Source: Salvia splendens (Eukaryota > Streptophyta > Magnoliopsida > Lamiales > Lamiaceae). Taken from it: a DNA stretch of 64,000 bases. The stretch is taken from positions 18,593,514 to 18,657,513 of the forward strand of contig NC_056050.1 in NCBI RefSeq assembly GCF_004379255.2. Direction: 5' to 3'. A program made the translations under genes and the position numbers. Positions 33,158-43,109 of this stretch are shown one piece after another (positions within the stretch are counted from its first letter, which is position 1; the number at the start of each line of letters is the position of its first letter). The notes under the pieces are model-generated. The model was not told the origin of the DNA. It did not search any database and saw nothing but the letters and a program-made list of their open reading frames with translations.

Positions 33158-34575
33158 GGCTGATAAAATGATACTTTTGCATCATAAAATGATAGTTTGA
33201 GGGGATAAAATGATAGTTTCAAATGATAAAATGATACGTTTGCATGATAAATTGATTGTTTGAGTTCTTGGTTGGATAAAATGATAGTTTCGGGGAATAA
33301 AATGATAGTTTCAGTGGGTAAAAATGATAGGTTCAGTGATAAAATGATATTTTTGTTTCATAATGATAGTTTTAGATTTTTGGCTGATAAAATGATACTT
33401 TTGCATCATAAAATGATAGTTTGAGGGGATAAAATGATAGTTTCAAATGATAAAATGATACTTTTGCATGATAAATTGATTGTTTGAGTTCTTGGTTGGA
33501 TTAAATGATAGTTTCGGGGAATAAAATGATAGTTTCAGTGGGTAAAAATGATAGGTTCAGTGATAAAATGATATTTTTGTTTCATAATGATAGTTTTAGA
33601 TTTTTGGCTGATAAAATGATACTTTTGCATCATAAAATGATAGTTTGAGGGGATAAAATGATAGTTTCAAATGATAAAATGATACTTTTGCATGATAAAT
33701 TGATTGTTTGAGTTCTTTGGTTGGATAAAATGATAGTTTCGGGGAATAAAATGATAGTTTCAGTGGGTAAAATGATAGGTTCAGTGATAAAATGATATTT
33801 TTGGTTCATAATGATAGTTTTATATTTTTGGCTGATAAAATGATACTTTTGCATCATAAAATGATAGTTTGAGGGGATAAAATGATAGTTTCAAATGATA
33901 AAATGATACTTTTGCATGATAAATTGATTGTCTGAGTTCTTTGGTTGGATAAAATGATAGTTTCGGGGAATAAAATGATAGTTTCAGTGGGTAAAATGAT
34001 AGGTTCAGTGATAAAATGATATTTTTGTTTCATAATGATAGTTTTAGATTTTTGGCTGATAAAATGATACTTTTGCACCATAAAATGATAGTTTGAGGGG
34101 ATAAAATGATAGTTTCAAATGATAAAATGATACTTTTGCATGATAAATTGATTGTTTGAGTTCTTTGGTTGGATAAAATAATAGTTTCGGGGAATAAAAT
34201 GATAGTTTCAGTGGGTAAAATGATAGGTTCAGTGATAAAATGATATTTTTATTTCATAATGATAGTTTTAGATTTTTGGCTGATAAAATGATACTTTTGC
34301 ATCATAAAATGATAGTTTGAGGGGATAAAATGATAGTTTCAAATGATAAAATGATACTTTTGCATTATAAATTGATTGTTTGAGTTCTTTGGTTGGATAA
34401 AATGATAGTTTCGGGGAATAAAATGATAGTTTCAGTGGGTAAAATGATAGGTTCAGTGATAAAATGATATTTTTGTTTCATAATGATAGTTTTAGATTTT
34501 TGGTTGATAAAATGATACTTTTGCATCATAAAATGATAGTTTGAGGGGATAAAATGATAGTTTCAAATGATAAAA
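33158..34575 (+). repeat. 224-bp tandem array, about 6.3 copies
   Basis: The word ggctgataaaatgatac (g[gt]ttg in the last copy) starts at 33158, 33382, 33606, 33830, 34054, 34278 and 34502, exactly 224 bp apart each time. Each unit is built from about ten degenerate sub-repeats of roughly 22 bp around ataaaatgatagttt. Small compensating indels (one A or T) keep the length constant. It ends abruptly at the ankyrin gene fragment. Confidence 0.96.
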
Positions 34576-34576
34576 C

Positions 34577-35037
34577 AGGTTCTTTCGTTCACTGAATCAA
34601 ACATTAGAATCTGACCCAAAATATTCAATATTAGCCATATTTTCATGAGTATATAAGATGTGTAGACTGGACATACATAGGCTCCTGCTTCAATAAGCTA
34701 GGTCACGCATGAGATCTCGTCATGCATTGCAGCCAACATCAGTGGAGTCTACATACATCATAATCATCAAAACAGATTCAATAATGAAGAACTAATTAAT
34801 ATTGAATCTGTTTTCTACTAAAGAATTCCTTGTACAAACACAAAACATAAGGCTATGTGACCTGTTTATTCCGATTCAACAAATCCGGCTGCATCGATTG
34901 CTCCAGAAGGAATGAAAGGACCTAAAAGGAATAGCCATAGAAATATAAAAAAAAAATTTACTAAATCCTACTTCATTCACAAAGTGAGACCGACCTGGAT
35001 CTGGCCATGGGCAGCAGCAATTTGTAAAGCGGAATTC
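34577..35037 (-). pseudogene. XBAT31/XB3-like ankyrin E3 ligase fragment with introns retained
   Basis: Four exon pieces on the minus strand: 35037-34995 (NSALQIAAAHGQIQ), 34921-34862 (VLSFLLEQSMQPDLLNRNKQ), 34748-34677 (TPLMLAAMHDEISCV, one TAG, LIEAGAY) and 34610-34577 (ILMFDSVNERT). Donors GTCGGT, GTCACA and GTATGT and acceptors CTTTTAG, GTATGTAG and GGGTCAG sit at the right places. Joined, the pieces follow the ankyrin repeats of plant XB3/XBAT31-type RING ubiquitin ligases in order. An in-frame TAG in exon 3 and loss of both ends (no RING) show it is dead. Retained introns mean it was captured as genomic DNA, not from mRNA. It abuts the 224-bp array directly. Confidence 0.8.
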
Positions 35038-35089
35038 ATAAAACTATCATTTTATGTACATACGTACAAATCAGTAAAAATATCATTAT

Positions 35090-35414
35090 ATATAGGGATG
35101 TATTCATTTCCTTTTTGTATCTTTTGTTCTTTGTTCTTTTTAATCTCAGCCCCACGATTTTGTCATCCGACGGTTAGATTGGTGCCACGTGTCATTTAAT
35201 AATGCAGATTTTCAGTTGAATAATGCACACCGACTAATAATGCACCATTATAGTGTAATAATGCAGATTTTCAGTTGAATAATGCACACCGACTAATAAT
35301 GCACCATTATAGTGTAATAATGCAGATCATTTGGACCGTTGATGAATGAGATCTAACAGCCCATATTAAGAAGAATAAAGGATCTAAGGGATGAATAGGA
35401 AAATAAGGCTCCCC

Positions 35415-35420
<6 letters not shown>
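35090..35420. mobile_element. MITE-like element with internal 59-bp duplication
   Basis: The left end (tatatagggatgtattcatt) and right end (aggaaaataaggctccccta) are imperfectly inverted. Inside, an exact 59-bp unit beginning taataatgcagattttcagt is present twice at 35197-35314, followed by a third partial start. There is no coding sequence. Superfamily unknown. Confidence 0.45.

Positions 35421-35452
<32 letters not shown>
35417..35452. repeat. (AT)n microsatellite
   Basis: About 17 uninterrupted AT dinucleotides next to the MITE-like element. Confidence 0.9.
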
Positions 35453-35455
<3 letters not shown>

Positions 35456-36469
35456 ATTCTCCTATTATTTAACCCCACGAACTGTGTTTTTGTATTCGTC
35501 ATTATGGACAAACACTACATGGATGGTCTTCGTTCTTTCACTTTCAACCAAGGATATATCATATATGTTACTATAATTTCTTTCAATACGTGATACGGGT
35601 TGCATTACCCTCCTTATCACCCCTAGTATAAAACATAGGACTAATATAATCCCTTTGATCTATTAATCTAATGGCTTTGATTAAAAGCATCGTTGTACAT
35701 TATTATACCATTTTCGTACATTAAAGAACAATTTTGGTATATTACTGTTACATAATTTATATGGATTAGTACATTAACATAATGTATATATTAATGTGTT
35801 ATTAATGTAACATTATTGTGTTTTAATGTATATGCCCCTTCTACGTAATGTATATTATAATTTATTGAATGAGTGACAAAACTTATATCCATTCTCCAAG
35901 GGTTTAGCAATCCATGAGGTTATGATGTAGTACCGGCTCAGCAACACAACGTTCACTAAGGTAATCTTGTAGATACTATACCCAAGCCCTATGGATAGGA
36001 TCTAACTTCCTCCGATTAGTGAACGTTATGTTAATACGATGGTACTACACCCTAGCCCTATGGACTATCAAATCCTTAGTGAATGATGTTAACTTTCGGC
36101 CCTAAGGGAATTAATACGATGCTACATTACTGGATAAGTGATGTACATTATCATGGAAATATCGCACATTATCGACTCTTGAATTTGTGGATGCTATACT
36201 ATATAGCATCCACAAATTCACAAATTCAGGCAACAGACTCTTCAAATCAAACCTTCATATGATGCAGCAAAACATGCCTTTTTCTTCTTTTTGTTTTTTT
36301 TTCATTTGTTTGGATTTTGAGTACTTTTTTACATTTGTTTAGATTTTGATTAGTAAAAGTTGTTTTGTGCATTGTTATTTTTAGAGATTTGATTTTTGCC
36401 AAAGAGACTCTTCGATTGAACTGACTCTTCCTATTTTTATGTTACTTAGCATTTGTTGCAGGAAGAATA
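35453..36469. repeat. AT-rich non-coding region with an imperfect inverted repeat
   Basis: No gene seen. At 35925-36050 the words gtagtacc and aacgttcacta recur inverted as tagtgaacgtt and ggtactac, with a further relative at 36080-36125. This is probably the remains of a palindromic MITE. A second short hairpin (gatgctatactatatagcatc) is at 36189-36209. Confidence 0.45.
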
Positions 36470-36477
36470 GAAGACTA

Positions 36478-37171
36478 AGGGTGCCGCGGTATGGTATATC
36501 GCACCGAAAATGTCATAGCGCATACCGTACCGCAAATTGCGGTATGAGAAAAATGTCATACCTATACCTTACCGAATTTTTCGGTATGATAATTTCTGAT
36601 ACTGTTACCATACCGTTTATGCGGTATATCATACTGTATTTCGGTAATGCCAAAATGATGTATGGCATACCGAGTACGGTATACCAAAATAAGGTATGAC
36701 ATAGCGTTATACCTGTGTTTCATACCAAAAAAAATCATATTTTATAACCAAATATATAAAATAAAATATCACATATTTAAATAATGTCCAAAACATTAAA
36801 ACTACACCACAATCAAATCTTATTCCAAAAATTCAAATCAACAACACTTCAACAATCAAATTACAGTGGACTGAATTCGCATCTCAGCGTGAGTGTGTTT
36901 GGGGTTGGGGGCAGAGGAATTAAAATGTGAAAGTAGAGTTAGGATTTTAACTTTTCAACAATTTTTATATAATTTATAAAAACAATATATATACCAAAAT
37001 TTTGACAAATACTATATATGCGGTATAGTGCGGCATACGAAAATCTATACCTTTACCGTACCGAAACATATTGGTAAGGTATCATACCATACCGCAACTT
37101 GTGGTATACCGTAAATTCGGTATATTCGATACGATAAGTGCAATATTTCGGTATATTTAGTCAGCCCTAGA
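36478..37171. mobile_element. non-autonomous hAT element, 694 bp, 8-bp target duplication
   Basis: GAAGACTA flanks both ends (36470-36477 and 37172-37179), an 8-bp duplication typical of hAT. The right terminus reads CAGCCCTAGA, giving TCTAGGGCTG on the other strand; the left begins AGGGTGCC. Both subterminal zones are crowded with cggtat/ataccg words, partly palindromic (CGGTATACCG-type). There is no transposase. It is related in composition to the element at 38137-39366. Confidence 0.82.
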
Positions 37172-37662
37172 GAAGACTAATCTTAGAGAAGGCTAACCGA
37201 TTTCTTATTGTTATCATAAAACTGCTGATTGAAAATTGAATGCACAATAATGGTGATTTTTTTTTTAATTTTATCAAATATATTTTACTATTATTTGAAT
37301 TAAATGTGAAAACTGACGGCATGTACAAATTCATTATTAAAATTGAGTTTAGATTAAATTATATTTTAAATAATATTCTTGTAAATATCCCTAAAAACTC
37401 TTCTTTTTTGTATGTATAGATAGATGTGTATTGTCAATATTAAAGAGAAAAAGAAAGGCAATTGGTCGGCAAAGAGAAATGCTAGGTAGATTACTAAACA
37501 AACAACACCGCGGTTACAAACCAAAATAAAACATCAAACGGATTACAAACTTGAAACTTGGAAGAGACATGATTGGGGATAACACACAACAATTTTTCGG
37601 ATTTCCCCTATTCGAATTTTTGGAAACCGAGTTAAAAACATACAAACACGAAACAATATACC

Positions 37663-37990
37663 TCACATCTCAACACTGACATAGTCATACATAAAACGTA
37701 AACTATTAACTGCGGCAACAATGATAGACTTACCCTCAATGTCGTTAGGCACGACAAGGGTGCAAATCCATATTGGGTCTTCGTTAAGCACAGCTTTAAT
37801 AGCATTGACATCCTGAATACTACGAACTATAATATGGCTCAGTTCTGCGGTAGCAGGTAGCACTTTTTGAAGAAGCTCTGCCTCCAATTCTGCAAGTCGC
37901 GCTCGCTTTTGATCGATTATGCCCTCCTGTTGAACTACCTCTTCAAGCTCCTCATTTTTCTTAACAATTACTTATTCGTAGGCTTCAGGA
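37663..37990 (-). pseudogene. coiled-coil ORF fragment, unidentified
   Basis: The minus-strand frame reads WTFPEAYE, then a TAA, then IVKKNEELEEVVQQEGIIDQ and KRARLAELEAELLQKVLPA, a strongly helical acidic/basic pattern, and on to DYVSVEM at 37666. Only the last 74 codons start with ATG. The composition is protein-like, unlike the surrounding AT-rich DNA, but I recognise no family. The internal stop suggests a gene relic. Confidence 0.4.
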
Positions 37991-38136
37991 AATGTCCAAC
38001 TATTTTTTTAAAAAATAAAGATGAGAAAGAAGGTGTGAAGTAAAGAAAAAAGAAAGAGGCCGTTATTTATAGTCAATAAAGAGTAGTGAGCTTGATGGAG
38101 TGAGCTGAGATGAATTATTTGATCACGAGTTTGTAA

Positions 38137-39366
38137 TAGGGCTGGGTCGAAACGGTATATTGTATCAGAAATTTTGTATCGTTATCGTATCGAAAATATA
38201 GATATGAAAGAATTTCATATTGTTACCGTATCGAAAGTTTCGGTATATTGAATTTCGGTATACCAAAATTTCGGTATGGATAATATCTATACCGTTACTG
38301 TATTGAAATTTTGGTATATTGTACCGAAATTCGGTACAATATACTTGAATATTACACATTTTAATACACATTTGGTATATTTTACCAAAATTTTGGTATA
38401 TTATACCGAAATTTTATACCATTTGGGAAATACTTGACAGAGGGAGTACTTGACTTTGATCGTTCTTTCTTCGGGAAATCATACTTTCCATGAATAATAC
38501 ACATTTTTAACTCTATATCATTTTAAAATCAATAAGAATTTTCCCTACAACAAATCTTTAATTTAGAATATTTTAATTTATTATTTAGATTTAAATCGTG
38601 ATAAAATTTTAATAATGTTATAACAAGTTTTTAATTGTGTATTAGCATTAGATTTTAACGTGTAATATTAGGCTTTAATTGTGTAATATTATGTCCATAT
38701 CGTTATTGTATCATGTCAAACTAAACCAGAGTGATAAAAATAGGACTGAGAAAATATACCAAAATACCGCACTTATCGTACTGAAAATACCGAATTTTTG
38801 GTATACCGTACTTTTCGGTACGGCATCATACCGCGGTATACCGCGTTATACCGCATCATACCGCAATTGTGGTATATACCGCAAATACGGTATATACCTT
38901 AATTGGCGGTATATATACCACAGATATACCATATTTAACATATTTATTATTTATAAAATATATTATTATATAATTTTATAAACATAATTGAATGGATTTT
39001 GAATGTCATAAACTATGTTTTCTTTGTGATGGATTTTTATCACTTTGGATATTTCCTAGATGTTTAAAATGATATTTTTGCTATTTAATGCATGAATGTT
39101 AGGTTTTGACATGCGGTATTCGGTATACCGTACCGTGATTTCGGCATACCGCATATTGCGGTATACCGAAATCACGCCACGGTATACCGAAATGTCGGTA
39201 AGGTAACGATATCTAAATTTTGGTATACCGACTTTTCGGTATACCGGTATGCGGTATACCGAAAAAAGCGGTACGGTAAAGGTAAGATTTTTGGTCATAC
39301 CGCACTTTTCGGTACGGTATGCGGTATGACAATTTCGGCACGGTATACCGTACCGTTCCAACCCTA
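38137..39366. mobile_element. hAT-like non-autonomous element with cggtataccg palindromes
   Basis: The left terminus TAGGGCTGGGTCGAAACGGT and right terminus (reverse complement TAGGGTTGGAACGGTACGGT) are inverted repeats. The 10-bp palindrome CGGTATACCG and near-copies are dense at 38750-38940 and 39115-39350. There is no coding sequence. The flanking 8-mers do not match, so the target duplication has decayed or one end is misplaced. Confidence 0.7.
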
Positions 39367-39485
39367 GATAAAAATGATGTCATCTAGGAAGGCTCAAATG
39401 ATACCGTTTCATTAAAAATAAAAGTTATATTTATTACTTTTATTTAATGTATTACTTGTACTAAAGCATTTTTTCTCTTAAGATA

Positions 39486-39621
39486 TTTCATTCGTCCCAC
39501 AAGAATATGCGCTTTTAGTTGTATACGGGTTTTAATGCACAATTAATACAGTAAGAAAGTGCATATTATTGTGAGACGAACTAAAAGTGAAAGAGTGCAT
39601 ATTCTTATGGGACGAAGGAAA
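39486..39621. mobile_element. Stowaway MITE, 136 bp
   Basis: Near-perfect terminal inverted repeats: TTTCATTCGTCCCACAAGAA then TATGC on the left, and the reverse complement TTTCCTTCGTCCCATAAGAA then TATGC on the right. TA duplications are at 39484-39485 and 39622-39623. Confidence 0.92.
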
Positions 39622-40091
39622 TATTATGCAGTGTTGTTCTGTGAGTTTAATAGATAAAATAAAATAGGAGAAAAAAATAAAATAAAATACAAAATAAAGT
39701 AGAGATTATAATGTTTATTCAAAGAAATAATTCAACTTAGGTGTAATGTCCTAGAAAGAAAAATGAGTTATTTCGCAGGGCATAAATTGAATCGCTTGCT
39801 ATTTTAACATGAAATTTTATCAAATAATATGAATAAAACAGAGGAAAAATAAAGTAAAAGATAGGAGTAATAAAGTAAATATGATTGTTCACATGGACAT
39901 TTGTGATATTTGACCTAAACACTATTTACTCACTATTTACTCTTTTATTTATAAATATTTATTCTTCTTCTTCTTCTACAGTACTTTATTTATCCATGAA
40001 AATTGAAAAGCAATAATGGTAAGAGAGAAATACAAATCACTTGGCACCAACTCCGCTTGTACGGCTTTTGTCCGCAGATCAGATTGCAGAT

Positions 40092-41925
40092 ATGGTGACG
40101 ACTCGCGCTTCAAAGAGAAGACGGAAGAACCACAGCCATCCTACGGGAGACGAGGAGCAAGAGCAACCACCACCACAACCACATGGAATCGACGACGATA
40201 TCAAAAAATCTGCACAGGACTCTCCGGTTGTCGTGCTTGCTCACGGCGCCGGAGCTCCTTCCTCCTCCGATTGGATGATTAGGTACAATTTTCCCACCCA
40301 AAAGGCAATTTTCTTGTCATTCTGTTTGATGGTGATGGCTTTTACCCAAGGTTCACTCAAAATGCAGATTAATTTGGGGATTTTATAATGATAGATCTGA
40401 AGCCTCACTTAGTTATTCATGTACATGAGCTTTTATATTTGTGTTTCTTACATAATGCATGATGATAGCTTTGCTTCATTATACTGATATTTGTGTTTCC
40501 TACATTTTGCATTCATACACATTCGGAAAATCACAGAATTACTGATTGTGTGAAAATTGCTGACTGTAAAATGATATGCCTTGGATTTACCGAATACAGA
40601 CTAGTTTAGTGGAATAGGTGACTGCTAATAGTGACCCTGTGGTTAGTAGTGGGGAGGGGGCTGTGCTGGATTTTCAAGTTTTAAGTTTGAGTTTTGTGAT
40701 TCGTGTTGTGAATCTTAGTTCTTTTTGGCCTGAATAGGTTTTAAATTTAATCATGGACTGTGATTTCTACAGATGGAAAGATATGCTGGCCAAGACACTA
40801 AATGCCATTGAAGTAGTGACCTTTGACTATTCCTGTAAGTACGTTCATCTAAGATGACTTTTCATAGATACGTTGAAGTCAGAGAAAGGATATCATCTTT
40901 ACATTAATAGACTGGAGAGGTAAAGGAGGCTTTGATATGTTATTTTCTGCTTAATGTCAGTGTTCATGGATTTTTCATGTGTTGGCAGACATCGCTGGAG
41001 GGAAGCGAAGGGCTCCGCCAAAGGCTGAAAAATTGGTTGATTTTCACTGTGACGTTGTCAGGAAGGTCATGGCTACATATCCAGGGCATCCTCTAGTGTT
41101 GGCTGGGAAGTCCATGGGGTCAAGGTAACGTTCGTAATGCTCTCTCATTTACAAGAATGTTATGGTTATCATGTAAATGAGCTTATAGTAACTGAGTTAT
41201 TACTTAAATATACAGGGTCTGCTGTATGGTAGCCGGAGAAAAGGATATTTATGCATCAGCTGTAGTTTGTCTGGGATATCCATTAAAGGTCTGTCATTTA
41301 CATGACAATTTGCAGTATATTCCGTTTTTCTGTTTTGCTCGAAAAGCTCCTTGTCGTGGATGGTTGCCTGTTCATGGAAAAAGTGGTTGATGTTTATGTC
41401 ATTTTTGGATTGGGTCATTCTGAAGCTTTTAAGGAATTCTAATATTTTAGGGCAGGAATGGTGCATTGCGAGATGATACTCTACTGCAACTTAAAGTCCC
41501 AATTTTGTTTGTGCAGGTAAATTTTCCTTAAATAAGTGCCCTAATCTTATGATATTCCAATAGCATGACAAAGGTCAAATTTATTTAGATTTGTACATTA
41601 TGCTGGCTACTGCTTAATAGTACACTTGGGAATTTCTGGGTTCGTTAATCTGTTCAACATCAATAAATTTGGTAATTATGTTACTGAGTTTGCTGTTTCT
41701 GACATGAAGGGTAGCAGAGATGGGCTGTGTCCACTGGAAAAGTTGGAGGGTGCAAGAAGGAAAATGAATTGCGCGAGCGCAATGCATGTGATCGAAGGGG
41801 GTGATCACTCATTCAAAGTTTCCAAAAAGCATCTTCAGATTACAGGATGCAATCAAGAAGAAACAGAACAGCAAGCCGCAAAGGCTATTGCTGCATTTGT
41901 ATCACAACATCTGAAAGAGAAGTGA
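40092..41925 (+). CDS. alpha/beta-hydrolase, KANSL3/TEX30-like, six exons, intact
   Basis: Exons: 40092-40282, 40773-40834, 40989-41124, 41216-41288, 41451-41516, 41710-41925, giving 744 bp and 247 residues, with GT/AG at every junction and phases that join correctly. The start is the first ATG of the frame (MVTTRASKRRRKNH), a basic, possibly nuclear-targeting N-terminus. The fold shows VVVLAHGAGAPSSSDWM (oxyanion HGAG), the nucleophile elbow LAGKSMGSR, the acid site FVQGSRDGLCP and the catalytic His in IEGGDHSFKV. This matches the predicted serine hydrolases annotated as KAT8 regulatory NSL complex subunit 3-like or TEX30-like; the substrate is unknown. All triad residues are present. There are no transposons inside its introns. 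It is the cleanest host gene of the window together with the HMG-box gene. Confidence 0.93.
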
Positions 41926-42099
41926 TGTTTGGTGCTGAAATGTACTAACTTTTGGTCCTAATTAGGTTTTCATAAACTTCCATATTTTGTAATTATCAAA
42001 GTACAGTATGATGTTAGTCTTCACTCTTCTGCTGCCATTTTTGGGATTTTGGACCAATCTTTATCTATACTAAATTAAAAATGTAGTTTTCAATTCTGA

Positions 42100-42390
42100 C
42101 TGCTCCCTCCGTCACCGTTTAACAGTCATATTTTGTCATTTTTGTCCGTCCCAGTTTAAGAGTTTTATTTAAAATTTACCATATTTGGACATAAAATTTA
42201 ATCTCATTGTTGATAAAATTTACACTCAAATGTCATTACTTTCATAAAAATAAAGCAAAACAAAATTCTAAACATACAAAAAGTCAAAAGGGTCCCACTT
42301 TTCACTACCCCACTTCAATTATTACACATTCCAACAACCACTACTTCACTTCAATTATTACACACTCCAACAATTTCTTAAAACACGTAC
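42100..42390. mobile_element. Stowaway-like sequence, left end only
   Basis: gctccctccgtcaccgttta, then gtccgtcccagtttaagag, is the left end of a common Stowaway/Mariner MITE. The matching right terminus was not found. It is followed directly by another inverted-repeat element at 42396. Confidence 0.5.
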
Positions 42391-42395
42391 CCTAA

Positions 42396-42905
42396 GTGGC
42401 TGTTCGGTTCATTAGATTAAATAATCATGAGATGTAATCTAGGATAGACAAAGATGGGCTTTGTCTAAGATTAAATTTGTATTGCATTTTATATTGTTGT
42501 TTGGTTGGTTGGATTATGTTTAAGATGTAGATAAGACTATAATAAGAATAAATTAATACATTTATCTCATTTTTAGTAGAAACATAAAATAACTGATTTT
42601 TTATTAATCATAATTTAAACTTATTTAATTAAATAAATTAAATATTAATGTTTGTTTTTCTGTGATATAACTGTACAGCTGTGGAGGAGAGAAGGAGAGG
42701 TGTTGGTAGAGAGAGAGGGAAGGAAAATAGAAGAGGGGAGGGAGGTGGTGGTAAAAGGAGGCAGACAAAATAATCGGAGGGTAGAGGGTGAGATGAATTG
42801 TCTAGGATTAAAGCTAGTCAGTCCACTGTGGATGCGGGCCTTGTTGGGCCTAGACTATATGTTGCGGGCCTTGATGGCATAGAAATGGACAACCGAACAG
42901 CACAC
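42396..42905. mobile_element. MITE with GCTGTTCGGTT inverted ends
   Basis: The left side reads GTGGCTGTTCGGTTCATTAG and the right side (reverse complement) GTGTGCTGTTCGGTTGTCCA. The interior has a purine-rich block (42680-42790). No clear target duplication; class uncertain (hAT- or Mutator-like). Confidence 0.5.
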
Positions 42906-43109
42906 TATCCGAACAGTGGCTAACTAAATTGCACTCCTAGGGAGTACAATTTATGACAAAATATCTGATTGGAAAGTGGAAATAAAGTAAAGTGTATTTA
43001 TCTCATCTTTAATCGTGTGAGTGAAATATATTTTAAAAAAAGGATGGAACATAGGTCAAAAAATGCAAGACATAATTTCTATACATGGTAATGAATATAT
43101 GCTAGTACT

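Larger units (their letters stand above)
32090..35090. mobile_element. gene-capturing repeat element (Helitron- or Pack-type, class unproven)
   Basis: One repeat-rich segment carries fragments of two unrelated host genes. Its signature word, ATAAAATGATAGTTT, forms the 224-bp array at 33158-34575. It also occurs in inverted form (aaactatcattttat) near the left edge (32205-32232) and at the right edge of the second captured fragment (35038-35056). Order: leader (tgataaccccaatttgtgtg), AUX/IAA fragment, 22-bp array, 224-bp array, ankyrin fragment in antisense. No transposase, Rep/helicase or clean terminus was found, so the class is inference. The internal tandem arrays and intron-retaining captures fit a Helitron best. 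Confidence 0.5.

Noticed and set aside
33630..34081. Two identical-looking 75-codon minus ORFs
   Set aside because: Translations of the 224-bp tandem array.
34860..34935. Minus-strand reading LFLLGPFIPSGAIDAAGFVE as a membrane-protein fragment
   Set aside because: A different frame of the same DNA matches an ankyrin exon flanked by correct splice sites, with three further matching exons.
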